From Streptomyces camponoticapitis (GTDB lineage: Bacteria > Actinomycetota > Actinomycetes > Streptomycetales > Streptomycetaceae), in the NCBI RefSeq assembly GCF_014646115.1, contig NZ_BMMV01000018.1, forward strand, positions 119,928 through 183,927: a stretch of 64,000 bases of DNA, in the 5' to 3' direction. This document shows, one piece after another, positions 33,128 through 41,866 of the stretch (positions are counted from its first letter, which is position 1; every line of letters begins with the position of its first letter). The notes below the pieces were generated by a model, which saw nothing but the letters and a program-made list of their open reading frames with translations, was not told the DNA's origin and did not search any database. The position numbers and the translations under genes are program-made.

Positions 33128-35386
33128 GTGGCCACGTTTCTTTACCGACTCGGACGGTTCGCCTTCCGACGCCGAAATCTCGTCGCCCTCGTATGGGTGG
33201 CGCTGCTGGCACTCGCCGGCGTCGGCGCGGCGTCCGCGTCCACCGCGACATCGAGTTCCTTCTCCATCCCTGGGACGGAGGCCCAGAAGGCCTTCGACCT
33301 GCTGGAAGAGCGCTTCCCCGGCGGCAGCGCCGACGGGGCCACCGCCCGGGTCGTCTTCAAGGCGCCCGAGGGCGAGAAGATGACATCGGCCGTGCACAAG
33401 GCCGAGGTCGAGAAGATCGTCGACGAGCTGCCTGCGGGCTCGGACCAGATCGCCCGGGTCGCCGACCCGTACACGGCGAAGGCCGTCTCACGGGACGGCT
33501 CGACGGCGTACGTCTCGGTCACCTACAAGGTCAGCTCGATGGAGCTGACCGAGGAGACACGTACCGCGCTGGAGGAGACGGGGGCCGAGGCGCGGGAGGC
33601 GGGCCTCACCGTCGAGATCGGCGGTGACGCGCTCCAGGCGGCGCCGGAGACCGGGGCCACCGAGATCATCGGTATCGCCGTGGCGGCGATCGTGCTCGTC
33701 ATCACCTTCGGTTCGCTGATCGCGGCGGGGCTGCCGCTGCTCACCGCGCTCATCGGCGTCGGAATCGGCGTGTCGAGCATCACCGCGCTGGCGAGCGTGA
33801 TGGATCTCGGCTCCACCACCAGCATCCTCGCGATGATGATCGGCCTCGCCGTCGGCATCGACTACGCCCTGTTCATCGTCTCCCGCTACCGGGCCGAGCT
33901 GGCCGAGGGGCGTGAACCCGAGGAAGCCGCCGGACGGGCCGCGGGGACGGCCGGATCGGCCGTGGTCTTCGCGGGACTCACCGTCGTCATCGCGCTCGTC
34001 GGGCTCGCCGTCGTCAACATCCCGATGCTCACCAAGATGGGTGTCGCGGCGGCCGGAACGGTCGTCATCGCCGTCCTTGTCGCGCTCACGCTCGTCCCGG
34101 CCATGCTGGGATTCGCGGGAAGGCGTGTCCACGGCAAGAAGCTGCGCGCGAGGATGGCCCGGGAGCAGGCGGTCTCGGCCGACGGCAGGGCGGCCGAGGG
34201 CAAGCCCAACATGGGTACCCGCTGGGCCCGTTTCGTACTGCGCCGTCCCGTCGCCGTACTCCTCGCCGGAGTCGTCGGCCTCGGCATCATCGCCGTCCCG
34301 GCGACCCAGCTGGAGATGGGTCTGCCCGACGACGGCTCACAGCCGACGAGCACCACGCAGCGCAAGGCGTACGACCTCCTGTCGGACGGTTTCGGCCCCG
34401 GCTTCAACGGCCCGCTGATGGTCGTCGTCGACGGCAAGGGCGACAACAACGCCAAGCAGACCGCCGCGCAGGTCACCGACGCGGTGGAGGAACTGAAGGG
34501 CGTCGCCGCCGTCACCCCGGCCAGCTACAACAAGGCCGGCGACACGGCGACGATCACGGTCGTCCCGAAGGACCGTCCCTCGTCGGTGGAGACGGAGAAT
34601 CTCGTCCACACCATCCGCGAGGCGGGCGGGGAGATCGCCTCCGACAGCGAGGCGAAGGTGCTGGTCACCGGAGCCACCGCGATGAACACCGACTTCTCCG
34701 AGAAGATGAACGACGCGCTCCTGCCGTATCTCGCGCTCGTCGTGGGTCTGGCGTTCCTGCTGCTGATGCTCGTCTTCCGCTCGGTCCTGGTGCCGCTGAA
34801 GGCGGCGCTCGGCTTCCTGCTGTCGGTCGTCGCCGCGCTCGGCGCGGTGGTCGCGGTCTTCCAGTGGGGCTGGCTCTCCGGCCTGTTCGGCGTGGAGCAG
34901 ACCGGTCCCGTCATGTCGATGATGCCGATCTTCATGGTCGGTGTGGTCTTCGGTCTCGCGATGGACTACGAGGTCTTCCTGGTCACGCGGATGCGTGAGG
35001 CGTACGTCCACGGGGAGCGGCCCGGCCAGGCGATCACCACCGGCTTCCGGCACGGGGCGCGGGTCGTCACCGCGGCCGCGGTGATCATGATGGCGGTCTT
35101 CGCGGGCTTCATCGGCTCCAGCGAGTCCATGGTCAAGATGATCGGCTTCTCGCTGGCGATCGCGGTCTTCTTCGACGCGTTCGTGGTGCGCATGGCCATC
35201 GTGCCCGCGGTGCTCGCGCTGCTCGGCAACAAGGCGTGGTGGCTGCCGCGCTGGCTCGACCGGCTGCTGCCGAACGTGGACGTGGAGGGCGAGCAACTGC
35301 GGAAGATGCTGGAGAAGGACCCGTCCGGCGCGGGCCCGGGACCGGACTCCGCTCATGGCCCTGAGAAGGAGCTGGTGCGGGTCTGA
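33128..35386 (+). CDS. MMPL/RND family transporter
   Basis: A 752-residue RND-superfamily MMPL exporter with two repeated halves, each with one N-terminal helix, an extracytoplasmic domain and a block of five helices. The proton-relay motif appears in MMIGLAVGIDYALFIVSRYR (first half) and VGVVFGLAMDYEVFLVTRMR (second half). Members export lipids or hydrophobic compounds. The start is GTG at 33128. It is probably controlled by the TetR protein encoded 186 bases upstream; that gap holds nothing else that I can identify. Confidence 0.92.
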   Translation: MATFLYRLGRFAFRRRNLVALVWVALLALAGVGAASASTATSSSFSIPGTEAQKAFDLLEERFPGGSADGATARVVFKAPEGEKMTSAVHKAEVEKIVDELPAGSDQIARVADPYTAKAVSRDGSTAYVSVTYKVSSMELTEETRTALEETGAEAREAGLTVEIGGDALQAAPETGATEIIGIAVAAIVLVITFGSLIAAGLPLLTALIGVGIGVSSITALASVMDLGSTTSILAMMIGLAVGIDYALFIVSRYRAELAEGREPEEAAGRAAGTAGSAVVFAGLTVVIALVGLAVVNIPMLTKMGVAAAGTVVIAVLVALTLVPAMLGFAGRRVHGKKLRARMAREQAVSADGRAAEGKPNMGTRWARFVLRRPVAVLLAGVVGLGIIAVPATQLEMGLPDDGSQPTSTTQRKAYDLLSDGFGPGFNGPLMVVVDGKGDNNAKQTAAQVTDAVEELKGVAAVTPASYNKAGDTATITVVPKDRPSSVETENLVHTIREAGGEIASDSEAKVLVTGATAMNTDFSEKMNDALLPYLALVVGLAFLLLMLVFRSVLVPLKAALGFLLSVVAALGAVVAVFQWGWLSGLFGVEQTGPVMSMMPIFMVGVVFGLAMDYEVFLVTRMREAYVHGERPGQAITTGFRHGARVVTAAAVIMMAVFAGFIGSSESMVKMIGFSLAIAVFFDAFVVRMAIVPAVLALLGNKAWWLPRWLDRLLPNVDVEGEQLRKMLEKDPSGAGPGPDSAHGPEKELVRV

Positions 35387-35393
35387 CGCAGGA

Positions 35394-35440
35394 GAGCCGT
35401 GCGCCGGACGGGCCTCGCGCGCCCGTCCGGCGCACGGCTC
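35394..35440. terminator. Perfect 20-bp bidirectional terminator
   Basis: GAGCCGTGCGCCGGACGGGC and its complement around a 7-base loop, between the convergent MMPL and SsgA-like genes. Confidence 0.85.
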
Positions 35441-35447
35441 ACGCGTG

Positions 35448-35861
35448 TCAGCTCTGGTGCAGCAGCCGGTCGAGACCGCGCTTCGCGCGCAGCGGGTACC
35501 GGTCCTCGCCGACCGGGACCGTCTGGTAGGTCAGCCGGAGGAAGCGGCGCAGCAGGGACGTGTCGAACTGGGTCAGTGCCACGCCTTCCGGTGAGTGGAA
35601 TTCGAGCATCGTCTGTGCCCGGCCGCAGGGCCAGACACGTACGTCGCCGTCCTCGGAGGGAGTGCGCAGGCCCGATTCGAGCAGCCGGCGGGCGAAGGAC
35701 CACACCACTTCGGTGTCGTCGCGCGACACCTCGGCGGGGAACGCGACGCGGACGGTGAGGGGATCGGCGCTGTCGTAGCGGAGGGTGACCGTCAGGCGCC
35801 CGTGGTGAGGGGCGTCCGTGATGATGCGGACCTTGGCAGGCTGCTCGACGACGGGTGACAT
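35448..35861 (-). CDS. SsgA-like (SALP) sporulation/cell division regulator
   Basis: A 137-residue protein of the SsgA-like family unique to morphologically complex actinomycetes. These proteins help to place FtsZ rings and peptidoglycan synthesis during sporulation. Family features are LRYDSADPLTVRVAFP, EVVWSFARRLLESGL, DGDVRVWPCGR and EFHSPEGVALTQFD. The length equals that of SsgB, but the sequence is clearly a different paralogue; I do not assign a letter. AGGAG precedes ATG 35861. Confidence 0.9.
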   Translation of the reverse strand: MSPVVEQPAKVRIITDAPHHGRLTVTLRYDSADPLTVRVAFPAEVSRDDTEVVWSFARRLLESGLRTPSEDGDVRVWPCGRAQTMLEFHSPEGVALTQFDTSLLRRFLRLTYQTVPVGEDRYPLRAKRGLDRLLHQS

Positions 35862-36011
35862 CGCTTCGCTCCTCTGCGGCGTTCTCGACGCGGTGCGTGG
35901 TGTCTTACATCACAACATACCTTTTGTCCTATATTTAACGCCGAGTGTCCAGGAAATCTCAAACTTTCCGCGCCGTTCGGGGTCCGTACACCGGTTCGCA
36001 TGCCCCGCGCT

Positions 36012-36030
36012 CTTGCAACTCGTTCGCAAG
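36012..36030. promoter_or_regulatory. Nur-like box upstream of nickel/cobalt transporter
   Basis: CTTGCAACTCGTTCGCAAG: an inverted repeat that matches the published Streptomyces Nur consensus (tTGCaa, 5-base spacer, ttGCAA, recalled from the literature) with one mismatch in the right half. It is centred about 85 bases ahead of the cbiM start, where a nickel-responsive Fur-family repressor could block transcription when nickel is plentiful. Confidence 0.55.
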
Positions 36031-36103
36031 AGAGGACTATCTATTCGAACGGTTCACTTCGAGCGGTTCATCGAGCCAGCCTGCCCGGAAGCGGAGCCCG
36101 CCC

Positions 36104-37216
36104 ATGCATGTCCCCGACGGAATGATCAACCTGCCCGTGTCCGCCGCCGCCGGCGTCGTCGCGGCCGGGGCGGTGGCGGCCAGCCTGCGCGGCGCCCGCC
36201 GTGAACTGGGCTCCGGGCCGCTCGCCGAAGGCCATGGCGCCGAGCGCACCGCGCCCCTCGCGGGCCTTGTCGCCGCCTTCATCTTCGCCGTGCAGATGCT
36301 GAACTTCCCGGTCGCGGCGGGCACCAGCGGGCATCTGCTCGGCGGGGCGCTCGCGGCGATACTCGTCGGCCCCTACACCGGTGTCCTGTGTATCGCCGTC
36401 GTCCTGCTGATGCAGGGAATCCTCTTCGCCGACGGCGGGCTCACCGCGCTCGGCGTGAACATCACGGTCATGGGCGTCGTCACGGTGATCGTCTCGTACG
36501 GGATCTTCCGGGGCCTGCTCCGCGTCCTGCCGCGCAAGCGGCGTTCGGTGACCGTGTCCGCGTTCGTCGCCGCGCTGGTCTCCGTGCCGGCCGCCGCCGC
36601 GGCCTTCACCCTTCTCTACGCGATCGGCGGCACCACGGACATCCCGATCGGCAAGGTGCTCACCGCGATGGTCGGCGTGCATGTACTCATCGGCATCGGC
36701 GAGGCCGCGATCACCGCGCTGACGGTCGGGGCGGTCATCGCCGTACGGCCGGACCTGGTCCACGGTGCGCGCGGGCTGGCCGCGCCGCTCAAGCTGCGGG
36801 TGGACGGTGAGCTGGTGGACGCGCCCGCACCCGCCGCCGGGCCCGCCGTCCCGGTCGCCGCGCGCTCGCCCCGCGGGCTGCTGGCGGCCGGGCTCGGCAC
36901 GGCCCTCCTGCTTGCCGGGGTCGTCTCCTTCTACGCCTCCGCCAACCCCGACGGGCTGGAGAAGGTCGCCGCCGACAAGGGCATCGACAAGGAGGTCGAG
37001 GAGCATGCCGCCGCCGACTCGCCCCTCGCCGACTACGGCGTCAAGGACATCTCCAACGCCCGGCTCTCGGGCGGCCTCGCGGGCATGATCGGCGTCGGCG
37101 CGACGGTCGTCGTGGGAAGCGGGATCTTCTACGTGGTGCACCGCCGCCGTACGACGAACGCGCCCGGCTCCTCCGGGCCCTCCGCGTCCGCGTCCGCCTC
37201 CGCCGAGCAGGCCTGA
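36104..37216 (+). CDS. cbiM: CbiM-CbiN-like ECF transporter substrate protein (Co/Ni)
   Basis: A 370-residue membrane protein: the S-component of an energy-coupling factor importer for cobalt or nickel. It starts with the metal-binding N terminus MHVPDGMINLP. About seven helices follow, with LNFPVAAGTSGHLLGGALAA and LLMQGILFADGGLTALG characteristic of CbiM/NikM. The C-terminal 110 residues (PDGLEKVAADKG, two helices) look like the CbiN/NikN accessory part fused in. ATG 36104 gives the required N-terminal Met-His; GGAG lies 8 bases upstream. The Nur-like box suggests nickel as substrate. Confidence 0.9.
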   Translation: MHVPDGMINLPVSAAAGVVAAGAVAASLRGARRELGSGPLAEGHGAERTAPLAGLVAAFIFAVQMLNFPVAAGTSGHLLGGALAAILVGPYTGVLCIAVVLLMQGILFADGGLTALGVNITVMGVVTVIVSYGIFRGLLRVLPRKRRSVTVSAFVAALVSVPAAAAAFTLLYAIGGTTDIPIGKVLTAMVGVHVLIGIGEAAITALTVGAVIAVRPDLVHGARGLAAPLKLRVDGELVDAPAPAAGPAVPVAARSPRGLLAAGLGTALLLAGVVSFYASANPDGLEKVAADKGIDKEVEEHAAADSPLADYGVKDISNARLSGGLAGMIGVGATVVVGSGIFYVVHRRRTTNAPGSSGPSASASASAEQA

Positions 37217-37217
37217 C

Positions 37218-37982
37218 ATGGGAGCGGGCCACGCCCACAAGCTCTACCGGCACGGCCACTCGCCGGTCCACGCGCTGCCGCCGCACTGCAAGCTCGCCGC
37301 CGTCCTGTGCTTCGTGCTCGTCGTGGTCTCCACCCCGCGTGAGGCCGTATGGGCCTTCGGTCTGTACGCGGTGCTGCTCGCCGGCGTCGCGGCGCTCGCC
37401 CGCGTCCCGGCCGGGTTTCTGCTGCGCCGGATGCTGATCGAGGTCCCGTTCGTGGCCTTCGCCGTCCTCATGCCGTTCGTGGTCCCCGGCGACCAGGTCC
37501 AGTTCCTCGGGCTGTCGCTGAGCGTCCCCGGTCTGTGGGGCGCCTGGAACGTACTGGCCAAGGGCACGCTGGGGGTCGCCGCCTCCGTACTCCTCGCCTC
37601 CACGACCGAACTGCGCGCGCTGCTGCTCGGGCTGCAACGGCTCAAACTCCCGCCGATGCTCGTCCAGATCGCGTCGTTCATGATCCGCTACGGCGACGTG
37701 ATCACCGACGAGCTGCGGCGGATGTCGATCGCCCGCCGCTCACGCGGCTTCGAGGCGCGTGGCGTACGGCACTGGGGTGTGCTCGGCAAATCCGCCGGCG
37801 CGCTGTTCATCCGCTCCTACGAGCGCGGGGAGCGGGTGCATCTGGCGATGATGAGCCGCGGCTACACGGGCACGATGCCCGTCATCGACGAGATGACGGC
37901 CTCCCGCGCCCAGTGGACCTCCGCCGCCGCCCTCCCCCTCTCGGCGCTCGCGGTCTGTCTGCTTGGCTGGACCCTGTTGTAG
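37218..37982 (+). CDS. cbiQ: CbiQ/EcfT transmembrane component
   Basis: A 254-residue energy-coupling T-component with five to six helices. The coupling segments that bind the ATPase are recognisable (RRMSIARRSRGFEARG and LFIRSYERGERVHLAMMSRG, each with the A-R-G/S-R-G type motif). It starts one base after the cbiM stop. Confidence 0.9.
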   Translation: MGAGHAHKLYRHGHSPVHALPPHCKLAAVLCFVLVVVSTPREAVWAFGLYAVLLAGVAALARVPAGFLLRRMLIEVPFVAFAVLMPFVVPGDQVQFLGLSLSVPGLWGAWNVLAKGTLGVAASVLLASTTELRALLLGLQRLKLPPMLVQIASFMIRYGDVITDELRRMSIARRSRGFEARGVRHWGVLGKSAGALFIRSYERGERVHLAMMSRGYTGTMPVIDEMTASRAQWTSAAALPLSALAVCLLGWTLL

Positions 37983-37987
37983 ACCTT

Positions 37988-38009
37988 GCGCACGCACCCG
38001 AACGTGCGC
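37988..38009. other. Hairpin between cbiQ and cbiO
   Basis: GCGCACG/CGTGCGC (7 bp, 8-base loop) in the 103-base cbiQ-cbiO gap. It may be a processing site, a weak attenuator or the leftover of an insertion. No strong call is possible. Confidence 0.35.
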
Positions 38010-38085
38010 GACAGCTCAGCCGCCTGCGCATCGTTCGGACCAGGTCCCCGTGCGTGTACGCCTGGGTAATCCACGGAGGAGTCCG

Positions 38086-38844
38086 ATGAACACCCAACCG
38101 CCGCCCTCCCTCGAAGTGCGCGGGCTCGCGTACGCGTACCCCGACGGCCACCAGGCCCTCTTCGGCGTCGACCTGACCGTCGGGCGCGGCGAGCGGGTCG
38201 CGCTGCTCGGGCCCAACGGCGCGGGCAAGACCACGCTCGTCCTGCATCTCAACGGCATCCACACGGCGGGCGCCGGGTCCGTCACCGTCGCCGGGCTGCC
38301 CGTCGCGAAGCGGAACCTCGCCGAGATACGCCGCCGGGTCGGCATCGTCTTCCAGGACCCCGACGACCAGCTCTTCATGCCCACCGTGCGCGAGGACGTG
38401 GCCTTCGGGCCCGCGACGTCCGGGCTGCGCGGCGCGGAGCTGGAGGCCAGGGTCGTCGCCGCGCTCACCCAGGTCGGCATGGCCGAGTACGCGGACCGGC
38501 CGCCGCACCATCTGTCGTTCGGGCAGCGCCGCAGGGTCGCCGTCGCCACGGTTCTGGCGATGGAGCCGGAGATTCTCGTACTCGACGAGCCCTCGTCCAA
38601 CCTGGACCCGGCGTCGCGCCGGGAACTCGCGGACATCCTGCGGGCGTTGGACGTCACCGTCCTGATGGTCACGCACGACCTGCCGTACGCGCTGGAACTG
38701 TGCCCGCGCGCCGTCATCCTCAGCGAGGGCGTGATCGCGGCCGACGGGCCGACCCGAAAGCTGCTCGGCGACGCGGAGCTGATGGGTGCGCACCGGCTGG
38801 AGTTGCCGTTCGGTTTCGACCCCACGTCGGTTGCGTCGCGGTAG
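38086..38844 (+). CDS. cbiO: CbiO ECF ATPase
   Basis: A 252-residue ABC ATPase powering the CbiMNQ importer. Walker A LLGPNGAGKTT, Q-loop VFQDPDDQLF, signature LSFGQRRRVAVATVLAM, Walker B ILVLDEPSSNLDP and switch His in MVTHDLPYAL are all present; LSFGQ replaces the usual LSGGQ. GGAGGA lies before ATG 38086. Confidence 0.93.
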   Translation: MNTQPPPSLEVRGLAYAYPDGHQALFGVDLTVGRGERVALLGPNGAGKTTLVLHLNGIHTAGAGSVTVAGLPVAKRNLAEIRRRVGIVFQDPDDQLFMPTVREDVAFGPATSGLRGAELEARVVAALTQVGMAEYADRPPHHLSFGQRRRVAVATVLAMEPEILVLDEPSSNLDPASRRELADILRALDVTVLMVTHDLPYALELCPRAVILSEGVIAADGPTRKLLGDAELMGAHRLELPFGFDPTSVASR

Positions 38845-38845
38845 G

Positions 38846-38886
38846 GGTGTCTTTCCGATCAGCCCGGCAAGATCGGGAAAGACACC
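38846..38886 (+). terminator. Terminator after cbiO
   Basis: GGTGTCTTTCCGATC paired with GATCGGGAAAGACACC (15 bp with one bulged G), directly after the cbiO stop codon. Confidence 0.8.
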
Positions 38887-38946
38887 CTCCAGGGGCCCGT
38901 GGCCCGGTCGGCGTCGCGATGCGTGCACCATGGAGGCATGAGCGGG

Positions 38947-40140
38947 ATGGTAGGCGTCGCTGACGTCCAGGGCACGGTGGCCGCGGGCTTCGAACCCGTC
39001 AAGGACGCCTTTGTACGGAACTTCCAGGAACGCGGTGAGCGCGGCGCGGCTGTCGCCGTCTACCGCGACGGGCACAAGGTCGTCGACCTGTGGGCCGGCA
39101 CACGCGACTTCGACGGCTCGGAGCCGTGGGCCGTCGACACCGCGCAGATCGTCCGCTCCGCGACGAAGGGCGTCGCCGCCGCCGTACCGCTTCTGCTGCA
39201 CCAGCGCGGCCGGATCGACCTGGACGCGCCGGTGGGCACGTACTGGCCCGAGTTCAAGGCGGCCGGCAAGGAACGGGTCCTCGTACGGCATCTGTTGTCG
39301 CACCGCGCGGGCGTGCCCGTGCTCGACCGGCCGCTCGGCACCGCCGAGGCGCTCGACGGCGAGTCGGGCGCGCACGCGCTCGCCGCGCAGCGGCCGGTGT
39401 GGGAGCCGGGCACCGACCACGGCTATCACGCGCACACCTACGGCTGGCTCGTCTCCGAGCTGGTGAGGCGGGTCACCGGCCGTTCCGTCGGCCGCTGGAT
39501 CGCCGACGAGATCGCCCGCCCGCTCGGCCTCGACTTCTGGATAGGACTGCCCGCCGAGGAGGCCCACCGGGTGGGCCGGATAGGCAGGATCGAGGAGCCG
39601 GCGGCGGTCGGGGGTGAACTGCGGCTGCGCGCCAAGCGCTCGGTCACCGAGGCGTACAAGGATCCCGAATCGCTCACCCGGCGGGCGTTCGGCGCCATCG
39701 ATCCGCCGCCGGACGAGAACAGCGCCGCGTACCGCGCCGCCGAGATGCCCGCGAGCGGCGGGATCTCCACCGCGCGTGCCCTGGCCCGCGTGTACGCGGC
39801 GATGATCGGCCCGGTGGACGCTCCCGGGCGCGGCAACCGGGGCGGGGAGCGGCTGTTCGCGCCCGCCACACTGACCCTGGCCCGTACCGAGGAGTCGGCG
39901 GGCCCCGACCGGGTACTGGTTGTCGGCACGCGCTTCGGGCTGGGATTCATGCTGCACGGTTCGGGCGCGCCGCTGCTGGGGCCCGGCTCCTTCGGACATC
40001 CGGGGCGCGGCGGCTCGCTCGGCTTCGCCGACCCCGAGTCCGGCATCGCCTTCGGCTACGTCACCAACGGCATGCGCAAGGGAGTGACGGCGGATCCCCG
40101 GGCACAGGCCCTGGTGCGAGCCGTCAGGTCGGCCTCATGA
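38947..40140 (+). CDS. Serine beta-lactamase-like hydrolase/esterase
   Basis: A 397-residue cytoplasmic protein of the class C beta-lactamase/esterase EstB family. The S-x-x-K active site is SATK, in IVRSATKGVAAAV near residue 75, and a Tyr-containing second motif is GYHAHTYGW. The late HPGRGGSLGF corresponds to the H/K-x-G box. There is no signal peptide, which favours an esterase over a secreted lactamase. ATG 38947 is preferred because GGAGG lies 10 bases upstream; ATG 38938 is one base from it. Confidence 0.85.
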   Translation: MVGVADVQGTVAAGFEPVKDAFVRNFQERGERGAAVAVYRDGHKVVDLWAGTRDFDGSEPWAVDTAQIVRSATKGVAAAVPLLLHQRGRIDLDAPVGTYWPEFKAAGKERVLVRHLLSHRAGVPVLDRPLGTAEALDGESGAHALAAQRPVWEPGTDHGYHAHTYGWLVSELVRRVTGRSVGRWIADEIARPLGLDFWIGLPAEEAHRVGRIGRIEEPAAVGGELRLRAKRSVTEAYKDPESLTRRAFGAIDPPPDENSAAYRAAEMPASGGISTARALARVYAAMIGPVDAPGRGNRGGERLFAPATLTLARTEESAGPDRVLVVGTRFGLGFMLHGSGAPLLGPGSFGHPGRGGSLGFADPESGIAFGYVTNGMRKGVTADPRAQALVRAVRSAS

Positions 40141-40147
40141 TCGGCAC

Positions 40148-40933
40148 ATGAGGCGATTCGAGGATCACGGCGCACTGATCACGGGAGCCGGGCAGGGCAT
40201 CGGCGAGGCGATCGCCCGGCGGCTGGCCGCCGAGGGCGCGCGGGTGCTGATCACGGACGTGGACGGTGAACGGGCCGCGCGAGCCGCGGAGTTGATCGAG
40301 GGCGCGGTGCCGTACGTGTGCGACGTGGGCGACCGCGCGTCCGTCGATGCGGCGGTGGCGTACGCCGTCGAGCGCTTCGGCTCGCTGGACGTCCTGGTCA
40401 ACAACGCGTACTCCTGCACGCCGGACGTGCCGCTCTTCGAGGACGAACCGGACGAACACTGGGCCCGCGACCTCGACCTGACCCTGACCGGCGCCTTCCG
40501 CTGCGCGCGGGCGGCCATGCCGCACCTGGCGGCTTCGGGGCGCGGCGCGATCGTGAGCATCGGCTCGGTCAACGGCGAGCAGGACTTCGGCAACCACGCC
40601 TACAGCGCCGCGAAGGCGGGCCTCGCGAGCCTGACCCGCACCCTGGCCGGCCACGCGGCGCCGCGCGGGGTCCGCGTCAACCTCGTCGCCCCCGGCACGA
40701 TCCACACGGACGGCTGGAAGGGCCGCGAGGCCAACCTGGAACGCGCGGCCCCGCACTACCCCGTGGGCCGGGTGGGGCGGCCGGACGACGTCGCGTCTGC
40801 GGTGGCGTTCCTGGCATCGTCGGACGCGGGGTGGATCACGGGAGTGACGCTGCCGGTGGACGGCGGGATCCTGTCGGCGAACGTGGCGCTGCGGCAGGCG
40901 CTGGCGGGGCCACCGGTGTCCGGAGAGCGATGA
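40148..40933 (+). CDS. Short-chain dehydrogenase/reductase
   Basis: A 261-residue SDR: LITGAGQGIGEAIARRL cofactor motif, LVNNAYS, IVSIGSVNG and the Y-x-x-x-K site YSAAKAG, with a typical C-terminal PVDGGIL. It begins seven bases after the esterase gene, suggesting co-transcription; the substrate is unknown. Confidence 0.9.
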   Translation: MRRFEDHGALITGAGQGIGEAIARRLAAEGARVLITDVDGERAARAAELIEGAVPYVCDVGDRASVDAAVAYAVERFGSLDVLVNNAYSCTPDVPLFEDEPDEHWARDLDLTLTGAFRCARAAMPHLAASGRGAIVSIGSVNGEQDFGNHAYSAAKAGLASLTRTLAGHAAPRGVRVNLVAPGTIHTDGWKGREANLERAAPHYPVGRVGRPDDVASAVAFLASSDAGWITGVTLPVDGGILSANVALRQALAGPPVSGER

Positions 40934-41011
40934 GTTCCACCGCTCGGCAGGGTCGTATGCACGTCAGCTGTACGTCATCGCAGCCGCTTCTCACACAAGG
41001 ACGAACCCACC

Positions 41012-41821
41012 ATGGTCACCACCCGCACCCTCGATGTCCCCGGCGCGCACCTGTACTACGAAGCACGTGGCTCGGGCCCCGTACTGGTGCTCACGGGCGC
41101 CCCGATGAGCGCGGCGCACTTCGCACCGCTGGCCGACGCGCTGGCGGCGGAGTACACCGTCGTCACGCACGACCCGAGGGGCATCTCCGCCAGCACGCTG
41201 GACGACCCCGAGCAGGACTCCACACCCGGGCTGCGCGCCGACGACATCGCGGCGATCCTGGACGACCTCGGTGCCGGAACGGCGGATGTGTTCGGCAGCA
41301 GCGGGGGCGCGGTGACCGGGCTCGCCCTGGTGGCGCGCCACCCGGCACGGGTGCGGACCCTCGTCGCGCACGAGCCGCCGGTGCTGGAGTTGCTGCCCGA
41401 CGCGGCGGCGCTGCGCGCGGCGATGGACGACATCGTCGAGACGTTCCACCGGGAGGGCGTCGGCCCGGCGTTCGCCAAGTTCATGGCCACCACCGGCATG
41501 GACAGCGGCGAGGAAGGCGCTCCCGCCGGGCCGCCCGGCGAGCCCTCCGCCCAGGACCTCGCGGACATGGCCCGCTTCCTCGGCCACGAAATGCGTCGCA
41601 CCGCGGGCTACCTGCCGGACATGGGCGCACTGAAGGCCGGCCCCGCCCGGGTCGTGATCGGCGTCGGCGCGACCTCCGGTCCGCTGGTCACCTTCCGCAC
41701 CTCCGTGGAGCTGGCCGGCCGGCTCGGCTCGCGGCCGGCCGAATTCCCGGGCGGCCACGGCGGGTTCATCGAGGCGCCGGGGGAGTTCGCGGAGGTGCTG
41801 CGGAAGGTACTCGTAGGCTGA
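41012..41821 (+). CDS. Alpha/beta hydrolase
   Basis: A 269-residue alpha/beta-hydrolase. The nucleophile elbow is GSSGGAVTGL and the acid/base region ends with GGHGGFIEAP, where His closes the triad. It starts with the common VPGAHLYYEARGSGPVLVL. AAGGA lies upstream of the ATG. The 78 bases before it contain no gene. Confidence 0.88.
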   Translation: MVTTRTLDVPGAHLYYEARGSGPVLVLTGAPMSAAHFAPLADALAAEYTVVTHDPRGISASTLDDPEQDSTPGLRADDIAAILDDLGAGTADVFGSSGGAVTGLALVARHPARVRTLVAHEPPVLELLPDAAALRAAMDDIVETFHREGVGPAFAKFMATTGMDSGEEGAPAGPPGEPSAQDLADMARFLGHEMRRTAGYLPDMGALKAGPARVVIGVGATSGPLVTFRTSVELAGRLGSRPAEFPGGHGGFIEAPGEFAEVLRKVLVG

Positions 41822-41866
41822 GGCCCTCAGCCACGCCGTGGCCCTGCCGTCGAGGGGATTCCCCGT

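Noticed and set aside
35862-36103. Cobalamin riboswitch upstream of cbiM
   Set aside because: I looked for the B12-box pattern and found none; the Nur-like palindrome is the better signal.
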